Source: Haliclystus octoradiatus
Lineage: Eukaryota; Cnidaria; Staurozoa; Stauromedusae; Haliclystidae
Assembly (NCBI GenBank): GCA_916610825.1
Contig: CAKAJK010000008.1
Coordinates: 124,001 to 188,000, forward strand
Reading direction: 5' to 3'
DNA length: 64,000 nucleotides
This document shows, piece by piece, positions 37,601 to 51,799 of the stretch. Made by a program: the position numbers and the translations under genes. Each line of letters begins with the position of its first letter. Positions within the stretch are counted from its first letter, which is position 1. The notes under the pieces are model-generated. The model searched no databases and had not been told where the DNA came from. It was given only the letters and a program-made list of their open reading frames with translations.

Positions 37601-40600
37601 AATTTTTCACTGATTCCAAATATACTATTTGTGAAACGATTACGCCATTATAACTCGAGAAATTGTTGTTTTAGTTTGACATACAAAACTTTGTTAAAAT
37701 TCGAAATTTCAAAACTGTACATTTTAAACTTTTGAGAACATTTTTCTTGTTCAAAATTTTGCACTGATTCCAAATATACTATTTGTGAAATGATTGCTCA
37801 ACTATAACTCGAGTAATTCGTGTTTGAAGATTTCCTTTGTTTAAAGTTGAAAATTTGAAACTGTATAATAGAAGTTTTGAATACAATATTCTTGTTCAGA
37901 ATTTTTCACTGATTCCAAATATACTATTTGTGAAATGATTGCTCAACTATAACTCGAGTAATTGTTGTTTTAGTTTGACGTACAAAACTTTGTTAAAATT
38001 CGAAATTTCAAAACTGTGCATTTTAAACTTTTGAGAACATTATTCTTGTTCAGAATTTTTCACTGATTCCAAATATACTATTTGTGAAACGATTACGCCA
38101 TTATAACTCGAGAAATTCTTGTTTTAGTTTGACGTACAAAACTTTGTTAAAATTCGAAATTTCAAAACTGTACATTTTAAACTTTTGAGAACATTATTCT
38201 TGTTCACAATTTTGCACTGATTCCAAATATACTATTTGTGAAATGATTGCTCAACTATAACTCGAGTAATTCGTGTTTGAAGATTTCCTTTGTTTAAAGT
38301 TGAAAATTTGAAACTGTAAAATAGAAGTTTTGAATACAATATTCTTGTTCAAAATTTTTCACTGATTCCAAATATACTATTTGTGAAACGATTACGCCAT
38401 TATAACTCGAGAAATTGTTGTTTTAGTTTGACGTACAAAACTTTGTTAAAATTCGAAATTTCAAAACTGTACATTTTAAACTTTTGAGAACATTATTCTT
38501 GTTCACAATTTTGCACTGATTCCAAATATACTATTTGTGAAATGATTGCTCAACTATAACTCGAGTAATTCGTGTTTGAAGATTTCCTTTGTTTAAAGTT
38601 GAAAATTTGAAACTGTAAAATAGAAGTTTTGAATACAATATTCTTGTTCAAAATTTTTCACTGATTCCAAATATACTATTTGTGAAACGATTACGCCATT
38701 ATAACTCGAGAAATTGTTGTTTTAGTTTGACGTACAAAACTTTGTTAAATTTCGAAATTTCAAAACTGTACATTTTAAACTTTTGAGAACATTTTTCTTG
38801 TTCAGAATTTTGCACTGATTCCAAATATACTATTTGTGAAATGATTGCTCAACTATAACTCGAGTAATTCGTGTTTGAAGATTTCCTTTGTTTAAAGTTG
38901 AAAATTTGAAACTGTAAAATAGAAGTTTTGAATACAATATTCTTGTTCAAAATTTTTCACTGATTCCAAATATACTATTTGTGAAACGATTACGCCATTA
39001 TAACTCGAGAAATTGTTGTTTTAGTTTGACGTACAAAACTTTGTTAAAATTCGAAATTTCAAAACTGTACATTTTAAACTTTTGAGAACATTATTCTTGT
39101 TCACAATTTTGCACTGATTCCAAATATACTATTTGTGAAATAATTGCTCAACTATAACTCGAGTAATTCGTGTTTGAAGATTTCCTTTGTTTAAAGTTGA
39201 AAATTTGAAACTGTAAAATAGAAGTTTTGAATACAATATTCTTGTTCAAAATTTTTCACTGATTCCAAATATACTATTTGTGAAACGATTACGCCATTAT
39301 AACTCGAGAAATTGTTGTTTTAGTTTGACGTACAAAACTTTGTTAAATTTCGAAATTTCAAAACTGTACATTTTAAACTTTTGAGAACATTTTTCTTGTT
39401 CAGAATTTTGCACTGATTCCAAATATACTATTTGTGAAATGATTGCTCAACTATAACTCGAGTAATTCGTGTTTGAAGATTTCCTTTGTTTAAAGTTGAA
39501 AATTTGAAACTGTAAAATAGAAGTTTTGAATACAATATTCTTGTTCAAAATTTTTCACTGATTCCAAATATACTATTTGTGAAACGATTACGCCATTATA
39601 ACTCGAGAAATTGTTGTTTTAGTTTGACGTACAAAACTTTGTTAAAATTCGAAATTTCAAAACTGTGCATTTTAAACTTTTGAGAACATTATTCTTGTTC
39701 AGAATTTTTCACTGATTCCAAATATACTATTTGTGAAACGATTACGCCATTATAACTCGAGAAATTGTTGTTTTAGTTTGACGTACAAAACTTTGTTAAA
39801 ATTCGAAATTTCAAAACTGTGCATTTTAAACTTTTGAGAACATTATTCTTGTTCAGAATTTTTCACTGATTCCAAATATACTATTTGTGAAACGATTACG
39901 CCATTATAACTCGAGAAATTCTTGTTTTAGTTTGACGTACAAAACTTTGTTAAAATTCGAAATTTCAAAACTGTACATTTTAAACTTTTGAGAACATTAT
40001 TCTTGTTCACAATTTTGCACTGATTCCAAATATACTATTTGTGAAATGATTGCTCAACTATAACTCGAGTAATTCGTGTTTGAAGATTTCCTTTGTTTAA
40101 AGTTGAAAATTTGAAACTGTAAAATAGAAGTTTTGAATACAATATTCTTGTTTAGAATTTTTCACTGATTCCAAATATACTATTTGTGAAACGATTACGC
40201 CATTATAACTCGAGAAATTGTTGTTTTAGTTTGACGTACAAAACTTTGTTAAAATTCGAAATTTCAAAACTGTACATTTTAAACTTTTGAGAACATTTTT
40301 CTTGTTCAGAATTTTGCACTGATTCCAAATATACTATTTGTGAAATGATTGCTCAACTATAACTCGAGTAATTCGTGTTTGAAGATTTCTTTTGTTTAAA
40401 GTTGAAAATTTGAAACTGTAAAATATAAGTTTTGAATACAATATTCTTGTTCAGAATTTTTCACTGATTCCAAATATACTATTTGTGAAACGATTACGCC
40501 ATTATAACTCGAGAAATTCTTGTTTTAGTTTGACCTACAAAACTTTGTTAAAATTCGAAATTTCAAAACTGTACATTTTAAACTTTTGAGAACATTATTC

Positions 40601-43600
40601 TTGTTCACAATTTTGCACTGATTCCAAATATACTATTTGTGAAATGATTGCTCAACTATAACTCGAGTAATTCGTGTTTGAAGATTTCCTTTGTTTAAAG
40701 TTGAAAATTTGAAACTGTAAAATAGAAGTTTTGAATACAATATTCTTGTTCAGAATTTTTCACTGATTCCAAATATACTATTTGTGAAACGATTACGCCA
40801 TTATAACTCGAGAAATTGTTGTTTTAGTTTGACATACAAAACTTTGTTAAAATTCGAAATTTCAAAACTGTACATTTTAAACTTTTGAGAACATTTTTCT
40901 TGTTCAAAATTTTGCACTGATTCCAAATATACTATTTGTGAAATGATTGCTCAACTATAACTCGAGTAATTCGTGTTTGAAGATTTCCTTTGTTTAAAGT
41001 TGAAAATTTGAAACTGTAAAATAGAAGTTTTGAATACAATATTCTTGTTCAGAATTTTTCACTGATTCCAAATATACTATTTGTGAAATGATTGCTCAAC
41101 TATAACTCGAGTAATTGTTGTTTTAGTTTGACGTACAAAACTTTGTTAAAATTCGAAATTTCAAAACTGTGCATTTTAAACTTTTGAGAACATTATTCTT
41201 GTTCAGAATTTTTCACTGATTCCAAATATACTATTTGTGAAACGATTACGCCATTATAACTCGAGAAATTCTTGTTTTAGTTTGACGTACAAAACTTTGT
41301 TAAAATTCGAAATTTCAAAACTGTACATTTTAAACTTTTGAGAACATTATTCTTGTTCACAATTTTGCACTGATTCCAAATATACTATTTGTGAAATGAT
41401 TGCTCAACTATAACTCGAGTAATTCGTGTTTGAAGATTTCCTTTGTTTAAAGTTGAAAATTTGAAACTGTAAAATGGAAGTTTTGAATACAATATTCTTG
41501 TTCAGAATTTTTCACTGATTCCAAATATACTATTTGTGAAACGATTACGCCATTATAACTCGAGAAATTGTTGTTTTAGTTTGACGTACAAAACTTTGTT
41601 AAAATTCGAAATTTCAAAACTGTACATTTTAAACTTTTGAGAACATTTTTCTTGTTCAGAATTTTGCACTGATTCCAAATATACTATTTGTGAAATGATT
41701 GCTCAACTATAACTCGATTAATTCGTGTTTGAAGATTTCCTTTGTTTAAAGTTGAAAATTTGAAACTGTAAAATAGAAGTTTTGAATACAATATTCTTGT
41801 TCAGAATTTTTCACTGATTCCAAATATACTATTTGTGAAACGATTACGCCATTATAACTCGAGAAATTGTTGTTTTAGTTTGACATACAAAACTTTGTTA
41901 AAATTCGAAATTTCAAAACTGTACATTTTAAACTTTTGAGAACATTTTTCTTGTTCAAAATTTTGCACTGATTCCAAATATACTATTTGTGAAATGATTG
42001 CTCAACTATAACTCGAGTAATTCGTGTTTGAAGATTTCCTTTGTTTAAAGTTGAAAATTTGAAACTGTATAATAGAAGTTTTGAATACAATATTCTTGTT
42101 CAGAATTTTTCACTGATTCCAAATATACTATTTGTGAAATGATTGCTCAACTATAACTCGAGTAATTGTTGTTTTAGTTTGACGTACAAAACTTTGTTAA
42201 AATTCGAAATTTCAAAACTGTGCATTTTAAACTTTTGAGAACATTATTCTTGTTCAGAATTTTTCACTGATTCCAAATATACTATTTGTGAAACGATTAC
42301 GCCATTATAACTCGAGAAATTCTTGTTTTAGTTTGACGTACAAAACTTTGTTAAAATTCGAAATTTCAAAACTGTACATTTTAAACTTTTGAGAACATTA
42401 TTCTTGTTCACAATTTTGCACTGATTCCAAATATACTATTTGTGAAATGATTGCTCAACTATAACTCGAGTAATTCGTGTTTGAAGATTTCCTTTGTTTA
42501 AAGTTGAAAATTTGAAACTGTAAAATAGAAGTTTTGAATACAATATTCTTGTTCAAAATTTTTCACTGATTCCAAATATACTATTTGTGAAACGATTACG
42601 CCATTATAACTCGAGAAATTGTTGTTTTAGTTTGACGTACAAAACTTTGTTAAAATTCGAAATTTCAAAACTGTGCATTTTAAACTTTTGAGAACATTAT
42701 TCTTGTTCAGAATTTTTCACTGATTCCAAATATACTATTTGTGAAACGATTACGCCATTATAACTCGAGAAATTCTTGTTTTAGTTTGACGTACAAAACT
42801 TTGTTAAAATTCGAAATTTCAAAACTGTACATTTTAAACTTTTGAGAACATTATTCTTGTTCACAATTTTGCACTGATTCCAAATATACTATTTGTGAAA
42901 TGATTGCTCAACTATAACTCGAGTAATTCGTGTTTGAAGATTTCCTTTGTTTAAAGTTGAAAATTTGAAACTGTAAAATAGAAGTTTTGAATACAATATT
43001 CTTGTTCAGAATTTTTCACTGATTCCAAATATACTATTTGTGAAACGATTACGCCATTATAACTCGGGAAATTCTTGTTTTAGTTTGACGTACAAAACTT
43101 TGTTAAAATTCGAAATTTCAAAACTGTACATTTTAAACTTTTGAGAACATTATTCTTGTTCACAATTTTGCACTGATTCCAAATATACTATTTGTGAAAT
43201 GATTGCTCAACTATAACTCGAGTAATTCGTGTTTGAAGATTTCCTTTGTTTAAAGTTGAAAATTTGAAACTGTAAAATAGAAGTTTTGAATACAATATTC
43301 TTGTTCAGAATTTTTCACTGATTCCAAATATACTATTTGTGAAACGATTACGCCATTATAACTCGAGAAATTGTTGTTTTAGTTTGACATACAAAACTTT
43401 GTTAAAATTCGAAATTTCAAAACTGTACATTTTAAACTTTTGAGAACATTTTTCTTGTTCAAAATTTTGCACTGATTCCAAATATACTATTTGTGAAATG
43501 ATTGCTCAACTATAACTCGAGTAATTCGTGTTTGAAGATTTCCTTTGTTTAAAGTTGAAAATTTGAAACTGTATAATAGAAGTTTTGAATACAATATTCT

Positions 43601-45480
43601 TGTTCAGAATTTTTCACTGATTCCAAATATACTATTTGTGAAATGATTGCTCAACTATAACTCGAGTAATTGTTGTTTTAGTTTGACGTACAAAACTTTG
43701 TTAAAATTCGAAATTTCAAAACTGTGCATTTTAAACTTTTGAGAACATTATTCTTGTTCAGAATTTTTCACTGATTCCAAATATACTATTTGTGAAACGA
43801 TTACGCCATTATAACTCGAGAAATTCTTGTTTTAGTTTGACGTACAAAACTTTGTTAAAATTCGAAATTTCAAAACTGTACATTTTAAACTTTTGAGAAC
43901 ATTATTCTTGTTCACAATTTTGCACTGATTCCAAATATACTATTTGTGAAATGATTGCTCAACTATAACTCGAGTAATTCGTGTTTGAAGATTTCCTTTG
44001 TTTAAAGTTGAAAATTTGAAACTGTAAAATAGAAGTTTTGAATACAATATTCTTGTTCAAAATTTTTCACTGATTCCAAATATACTATTTGTGAAACGAT
44101 TACGCCATTATAACTCGAGAAATTGTTGTTTTAGTTTGACGTACAAAACTTTGTTAAAATTCGAAATTTCAAAACTGTACATTTTAAACTTTTGAGAACA
44201 TTATTCTTGTTCACAATTTTGCACTGATTCCAAATATACTATTTGTGAAATGATTGCTCAACTATAACTCGAGTAATTCGTGTTTGAAGATTTCCTTTGT
44301 TTAAAGTTGAAAATTTGAAACTGTAAAATAGAAGTTTTGAATACAATATTCTTGTTCAAAATTTTTCACTGATTCCAAATATACTATTTGTGAAACGATT
44401 ACGCCATTATAACTCGAGAAATTGTTGTTTTAGTTTGACGTACAAAACTTTGTTAAATTTCGAAATTTCAAAACTGTACATTTTAAACTTTTGAGAACAT
44501 TTTTCTTGTTCAGAATTTTGCACTGATTCCAAATATACTATTTGTGAAATGATTGCTCAACTATAACTCGAGTAATTCGTGTTTGAAGATTTCCTTTGTT
44601 TAAAGTTGAAAATTTGAAACTGTAAAATAGAAGTTTTGAATACAATATTCTTGTTCAAAATTTTTCACTGATTCCAAATATACTATTTGTGAAACGATTA
44701 CGCCATTATAACTCGAGAAATTGTTGTTTTAGTTTGACGTACAAAACTTTGTTAAAATTCGAAATTTCAAAACTGTGCATTTTAAACTTTTGAGAACATT
44801 ATTCTTGTTCAGAAATTTTCACTGATTCCAAATATACTATTTGTGAAACGATTACGCCATTATAACTCGAGAAATTGTTGTTTTAGTTTGACGTACAAAA
44901 CTTTGTTAAAATTCGAAATTTCAAAACTGTGCATTTTAAACTTTTGAGAACATTATTCTTGTTCAGAATTTTTCACTGATTCCAAATATACTATTTGTGA
45001 AACGATTACGCCATTATAACTCGAGAAATTCTTGTTTTAGTTTGACGTACAAAACTTTGTTAAAATTCGAAATTTCAAAACTGTACATTTTAAACTTTTG
45101 AGAACATTATTCTTGTTCACAATTTTGCACTGATTCCAAATATACTATTTGTGAAATGATTGCTCAACTATAACTCGAGTAATTCGTGTTTGAAGATTTC
45201 CTTTGTTTAAAGTTGAAAATTTGAAACTGTAAAATAGAAGTTTTGAATACAATATTCTTGTTTAGAATTTTTCACTGATTCCAAATATACTATTTGTGAA
45301 ACGATTACGCCATTATAACTCGAGAAATTGTTGTTTTAGTTTGACGTACAAAACTTTGTTAAAATTCGAAATTTCAAAACTGTACATTTTAAACTTTTGA
45401 GAACATTTTTCTTGTTCAGAATTTTGCACTGATTCCAAATATACTATTTGTGAAATGATTGCTCAACTATAACTCGAGTA
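31650..45480 (+). repeat. 34-mer higher-order repeat, period 5110 bp (one 5708-bp unit), about 2.6 copies
   Basis: Tracers: ctcggg at 32245, 37355 and 43063 (spacing 5110, 5708); ttaaatttcg at 33635, 38745, 39343 and 44453; tgtttagaat at 34441, 40149 and 45259 (5708, 5110); ctgtat at 32751 and 37861 (5110), 36357 and 42065 (5708); aaaatggaag at 35767 and 41475 (5708). 5110 = 20x154 + 14x145, and 5708 is that plus 598. The third copy departs near 45.5 kb, where gacctac and tataag variants present at 40.4-40.5 kb are missing. Confidence 0.88.
38406..39601 (+). repeat. Tandem A-B-A-B duplication (2 x 598 bp) within the 34-mer
   Basis: Monomers at 38406, 38560, 38705 and 38859 repeat at 39004, 39158, 39303 and 39457. 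Both copies contain the ttaaatttcg A variant (38745, 39343). The gaaataattgctc variant near 39139 is in the second copy only and matches the single copy near 33431, so the first copy reverted, was converted, or was inserted from an unmutated unit. Confidence 0.9.
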
Positions 45481-45916
45481 ATTCGTGTTTGAAGATTTCC
45501 TTTGTTTAAAGTTGAAAATTTGAAACTGTAAAATAGAAGTTTTGAATACAATATTCTTGTTCAGAATTTTTCACTGATTCCAAATATACTATTTGTGAAA
45601 CGATTACGCCATTATAACTCGAGAAATTGTTGTTTTAGTTTGACGTACAAAACTTTGTTAAAATTCGAAATTTCAAAACTGTACATTTTAAACTTTTGAG
45701 AACATTTTTCTTGTTCAGAATTTTGCACTGATTCCAAATATACTATTTGTGAAATGATTGCTCAACTATAACTCGATTAATTCGTGTTTGAAGATTTCCT
45801 TTGTTTAAAGTTGAAAATTTGAAACTGTAAAATAGAAGTTTTGAATACAATATTCTTGTTCAAAATTTTTCACTGATTCCAAATATACTATTTGTGAAAC
45901 GATTACGCCATTATAA

Positions 45917-46070
45917 CTCGAGAAATTGTTGTTTTAGTTTGACGTACAAAACTTTGTTAAAATTCGAAATTTCAAAACTGTGCATTTTAAACTTTTGAGA
46001 ACATTATTCTTGTTCAGAATTTTTCACTGATTCCAAATATACTATTTGTGAAACGATTACGCCATTATAA
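45917..46070 (+). repeat. Hybrid monomer A2 (A body, B-type tail)
   Basis: The head and middle are type A with 'ctgtgcat', but the last third is 'gttcagaatttttcactg' followed by tail T2 (cgattacgccattataa), as in B. The next monomer is therefore another A, giving an A-A junction. The breakpoint lies in the 'gttcagaatttt' stretch common to both types. A2 is frequent from 16 kb to the end, often as A2-A2-A (for example 47720, 47874, 48028). Confidence 0.9.
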
Positions 46071-46224
46071 CTCGAGAAATTCTTGTTTTAGTTTGACGTA
46101 CAAAACTTTGTTAAAATTCGAAATTTCAAAACTGTACATTTTAAACTTTTGAGAACATTATTCTTGTTCACAATTTTGCACTGATTCCAAATATACTATT
46201 TGTGAAATGATTGCTCAACTATAA

Positions 46225-46369
46225 CTCGAGTAATTCGTGTTTGAAGATTTCCTTTGTTTAAAGTTGAAAATTTGAAACTGTATAATAGAAGTTTTGAATA
46301 CAATATTCTTGTTCAGAATTTTTCACTGATTCCAAATATACTATTTGTGAAATGATTGCTCAACTATAA
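46225..46369 (+). repeat. Hybrid monomer B2 (B body, A-type tail)
   Basis: The body is type B ('gttcagaatttttcactg') but the monomer ends in tail T1, tgattgctcaactataa, which belongs to A. The breakpoint is inside the 29-bp shared core. This copy also has 'ctgtataatag' (ctgtat at 46278), a variant I saw only from 29.7 kb onward and useful as a tracer. B2 is the monomer that precedes C. Confidence 0.9.
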
Positions 46370-49300
46370 CTCGAGTAATTGTTGTTTTAGTTTGACGTAC
46401 AAAACTTTGTTAAAATTCGAAATTTCAAAACTGTGCATTTTAAACTTTTGAGAACATTATTCTTGTTCAGAATTTTTCACTGATTCCAAATATACTATTT
46501 GTGAAACGATTACGCCATTATAACTCGAGAAATTCTTGTTTTAGTTTGACGTACAAAACTTTGTTAAAATTGGAAATTTCAAAACTGTACATTTTAAACT
46601 TTTGAGAACATTATTCTTGTTCACAATTTTGCACTGATTCCAAATATACTATTTGTGAAATGATTGCTCAACTATAACTCGAGTAATTCGTGTTTGAAGA
46701 TTTCCTTTGTTTAAAGTTGAAAATTTGAAACTGTAAAATAGAAGTTTTGAATACAATATTCTTGTTCAGAATTTTTCACTGATTCCAAATATACTATTTG
46801 TGAAACGATTACGCCATTATAACTCGAGAAATTGTTGTTTTAGTTTGACGTACAAAACTTTGTTAAAATTCGAAATTTCAAAACTGTACATTTTAAACTT
46901 TTGAGAACATTTTTCTTGTTCAGAATTTTGCACTGATTCCAAATATACTATTTGTGAAATGATTGCTCAACTATAACTCGAGTAATTCGTGTTTGAAGAT
47001 TTCCTTTGTTTAAAGTTGAAAATTTGAAACTGTAAAATAGAAGTTTTGAATACAATATTCTTGTTCAAAATTTTTCACTGATTCCAAATATACTATTTGT
47101 AAAACGATTACGCCATTATAACTCGAGAAATTGTTGTTTTAGTTTGACGTACAAAACTTTGTTAAAATTCGAAATTTCAAAACTGTGCATTTTAAACTTT
47201 TGAGAACATTATTCTTGTTCACAATTTTGCACTGATTCCAAATATACTATTTGTGAAATGATTGCTCAACTATAACTCGAGTAATTCGTGTTTGAAGATT
47301 TCTTTTGTTTAAAGTTGAAAATTTGAAACTGTAAAATAGAAGTTTTGAATACAATATTCTTGTTCAGAATTTTTCACTGATTCCAAATATACTATTTGTG
47401 AAACGATTACGCCATTATAACTCGAGAAATTGTTGTTTTAGTTTGACGTACAAAACTTTGTTAAATTTCGAAATTTCAAAACTGTACATTTTAAACTTTT
47501 GAGAACATTTTTCTTGTTCAGAATTTTGCACTGATTCCAAATATACTATTTGTGAAATGATTGCTCAACTATAACTCGAGTAATTCGTGTTTGAAGATTT
47601 CCTTTGTTTAAAGTTGAAAATTTGAAACTGTAAAATAGAAGTTTTGAATACAATATTCTTGTTCAAAATTTTTCACTGATTCCAAATATACTATTTGTGA
47701 AACGATTACGCCATTATAACTCGAGAAATTGTTGTTTTAGTTTGACGTACAAAACTTTGTTAAAATTCGAAATTTCAAAACTGTGCATTTTAAACTTTTG
47801 AGAACATTATTCTTGTTCAGAATTTTTCACTGATTCCAAATATACTATTTGTGAAACGATTACGCCATTATAACTCGAGAAATTGTTGTTTTAGTTTGAC
47901 GTACAAAACTTTGTTAAAATTCGAAATTTCAAAACTGTGCATTTTAAACTTTTGAGAACATTATTCTTGTTCAGAATTTTTCACTGATTCCAAATATACT
48001 ATTTGTGAAACGATTACGCCATTATAACTCGAGAAATTCTTGTTTTAGTTTGACGTACAAAACTTTGTTAAAATTCGAAATTTCAAAACTGTACATTTTA
48101 AACTTTTGAGAACATTATTCTTGTTCACAATTTTGCACTGATTCCAAATATACTATTTGTGAAATGATTGCTCAACTATAACTCGAGTAATTCGTGTTTG
48201 AAGATTTCCTTTGTTTAAAGTTGAAAATTTGAAACTGTAAAATAGAAGTTTTGAATACAATATTCTTGTTTAGAATTTTTCACTGATTCCAAATATACTA
48301 TTTGTGAAACGATTACGCCATTATAACTCGAGAAATTGTTGTTTTAGTTTGACGTACAAAACTTTGTTAAAATTCGAAATTTCAAAACTGTACATTTTAA
48401 ACTTTTGAGAACATTTTTCTTGTTCAGAATTTTGCACTGATTCCAAATATACTATTTGTGAAATGATTGCTCAACTATAACTCGAGTAATTCGTGTTTGA
48501 AGATTTCCTTTGTTTAAAGTTGAAAATTTGAAACTGTAAAATAGAAGTTTTGAATACAATATTCTTGTTCAGAATTTTTCACTGATTCCAAATATACTAT
48601 TTGTGAAACGATTACGCCATTATAACTCGAGAAATTGTTGTTTTAGTTTGACGTACAAAACTTTGTTAAAATTCGAAATTTCAAAACTGTACATTTTAAA
48701 CTTTTGAGAACATTTTTCTTGTTCAGAATTTTGCACTGATTCCAAATATACTATTTGTGAAATGATTGCTCAACTATAACTCGAGTAATTCGTGTTTGAA
48801 GATTTCCTTTGTTTAAAGTTGAAAATTTGAAACTGTAAAATAGAAGTTTTGAATACAATATTCTTGTTCAAAATTTTTCACTGATTCCAAATATACTATT
48901 TGTGAAACGATTACGCCATTATAACTCGAGAAATTGTTGTTTTAGTTTGACGTACAAAACTTTGTTAAAATTCGAAATTTCAAAACTGTGCATTTTAAAC
49001 TTTTGAGAACATTATTCTTGTTCAGAATTTTTCACTGATTCCAAATATACTATTTGTGAAACGATTACGCCATTATAACTCGAGAAATTCTTGTTTTAGT
49101 TTGACGTACAAAACTTTGTTAAAATTCGAAATTTCAAAACTGTACATTTTAAACTTTTGAGAACATTATTCTTGTTCACAATTTTGCACTGATTCCAAAT
49201 ATACTATTTGTGAAATGATTGCTCAACTATAACTCGAGTAATTCGTGTTTGAAGATTTCCTTTGTTTAAAGTTGAAAATTTGAAACTGTATAATAGAAGT

Positions 49301-51799
49301 TTTGAATACAATATTCTTGTTCAGAATTTTTCACTGATTCCAAATATACTATTTGTGAAATGATTGCTCAACTATAACTCGAGTAATTGTTGTTTTAGTT
49401 TGACGTACAAAACTTTGTTAAAATTCGAAATTTCAAAACTGTGCATTTTAAACTTTTGAGAACATTATTCTTGTTCAGAATTTTTCACTGATTCCAAATA
49501 TACTATTTGTGAAACGATTACGCCATTATAACTCGAGAAATTCTTGTTTTAGTTTGACGTACAAAACTTTGTTAAAATTGGAAATTTCAAAACTGTACAT
49601 TTTAAACTTTTGAGAACATTATTCTTGATCACAATTTTGCACTGATTCCAAATATACTATTTGTGAAATGATTGCTCAACTATAACTCGAGTAATTCGTG
49701 TTTGAAGATTTCCTTTGTTTAAAGTTGAAAATTTGAAACTGTAAAATAGAAGTTTTGAATACAATATTCTTGTTCAGAATTTTTCACTGATTCCAAATAT
49801 ACTATTTGTGAAACGATTACGCCATTATAACTCGAGAAATTGTTGTTTTAGTTTGACGTACAAAACTTTGTTAAAATTCGAAATTTCAAAACTGTACATT
49901 TTAAACTTTTGAGAACATTTTTCTTGTTCAGAATTTTGCACTGATTCCAAATATACTATTTGTGAAATGATTGCTCAACTATAACTCGAGTAATTCGTGT
50001 TTGAAGATTTCCTTTGTTTAAAGTTGAAAATTTGAAACTGTAAAATAGAAGTTTTGAATACAATATTCTTGTTCAAAATTTTTCACTGATTCCAAATATA
50101 CTATTTGTAAAACGATTACGCCATTATAACTCGAGAAATTGTTGTTTTAGTTTGACGTACAAAACTTTGTTAAAATTCGAAATTTCAAAACTGTGCATTT
50201 TAAACTTTTGAGAACATTATTCTTGTTCACAATTTTGCACTGATTCCAAATATACTATTTGTGAAATGATTGCTCAACTATAACTCGAGTAATTCGTGTT
50301 TGAAGATTTCCTTTGTTTAAAGTTGAAAATTTGAAACTGTAAAATAGAAGTTTTGAATACAATATTCTTGTTCAAAATTTTTCACTGAGTCCAAATATAC
50401 TATTTGTGAAACGATTACGCCATTATAACTCGAGAAATTGTTGTTTTAGTTTGACGTACAAAACTTTGTTAAATTTCGAAATTTCAAAACTGTACATTTT
50501 AAACTTTTGAGAACATTTTTCTTGTTCAGAATTTTGCACTGATTCCAAATATACTATTTGTGAAATGATTGCTCAACTATAACTCGAGTAATTCGTGTTT
50601 GAAGATTTCCTTTGTTTAAAGTTGAAAATTTGAAACTGTAAAATAGAAGTTTTGAATACAATATTCTTGTTCAATATTTTTCACTGATTCCAAATATACT
50701 ATTTGTGAAACGATTACGCCATTATAACTCGAGAAATTGTTGTTTTAGTTTGACGTACAAAACTTTGTTAAAATTCGAAATTTCAAAACTGTGCATTTTA
50801 AACTTTTGAGAACATTATTCTTGTTCAGAATTTTTCACTGATTCCAAATATACTATTTGTGAAACGATTACGCCATTATAACTCGAGAAATTGTTGTTTT
50901 AGTTTGACGTACAAAACTTTGTTAAAATTCGAAATTTCAAAACTGTGCATTTTAAACTTTTGAGAACATTATTCTTGTTCAGAATTTTTCACTGATTCCA
51001 AATATACTATTTGTGAAACGATTACGCCATTATAACTCGAGAAATTCTTGTTTTAGTTTGACGTACAAAACTTTGTTAAAATTCGAAATTTCAAAACTGT
51101 ACATTTTAAACTTTTGAGAACATTATTCTTGTTCACAATTTTGCACTGATTCCAAATATACTATTTGTGAAATGATTGCTCAACTATAACTCGAGTAATT
51201 CGTGTTTGAAGATTTCCTTTGTTTAAAGTTGAAAATTTGAAACTGTAAAATAGAAGTTTTGAATACAATATTCTTGTTTAGAATTTTTCACTGATTCCAA
51301 ATATACTATTTGTGAAACGATTACGCCATTATAACTCGAGAAATTGTTGTTTTAGTTTGACGTACAAAACTTTGTTAAAATTCGAAATTTCAAAACTGTA
51401 CATTTTAAACTTTTGAGAACATTTTTCTTCTTCAGAATTTTGCACTGATTCCAAATATACTATTTGTGAAATGATTGCTCAACTATAACTCGAGTAATTC
51501 GTGTTTGAAGATTTCCTTTGTTTAAAGTTGAAAATTTGAAACTGTAAAATAGAAGTTTTGAATACAATATTCTTGTTCAGAATTTTTCACTGATTCCAAA
51601 TATACTATTTGTGAAACGATTACGCCATTATAACTCGAGAAATTGTTGTTTTAGTTTGACGTACAAAACTTTGTTAAAATTCGAAATTTCAAAACTGTAC
51701 ATTTTAAACTTTTGAGAACATTTTTCTTGTTCAGAATTTTGCACTGATTCCAAATATACTATTTGTGAAATGATTGCTCAACTATAACTCGAGTAATTC

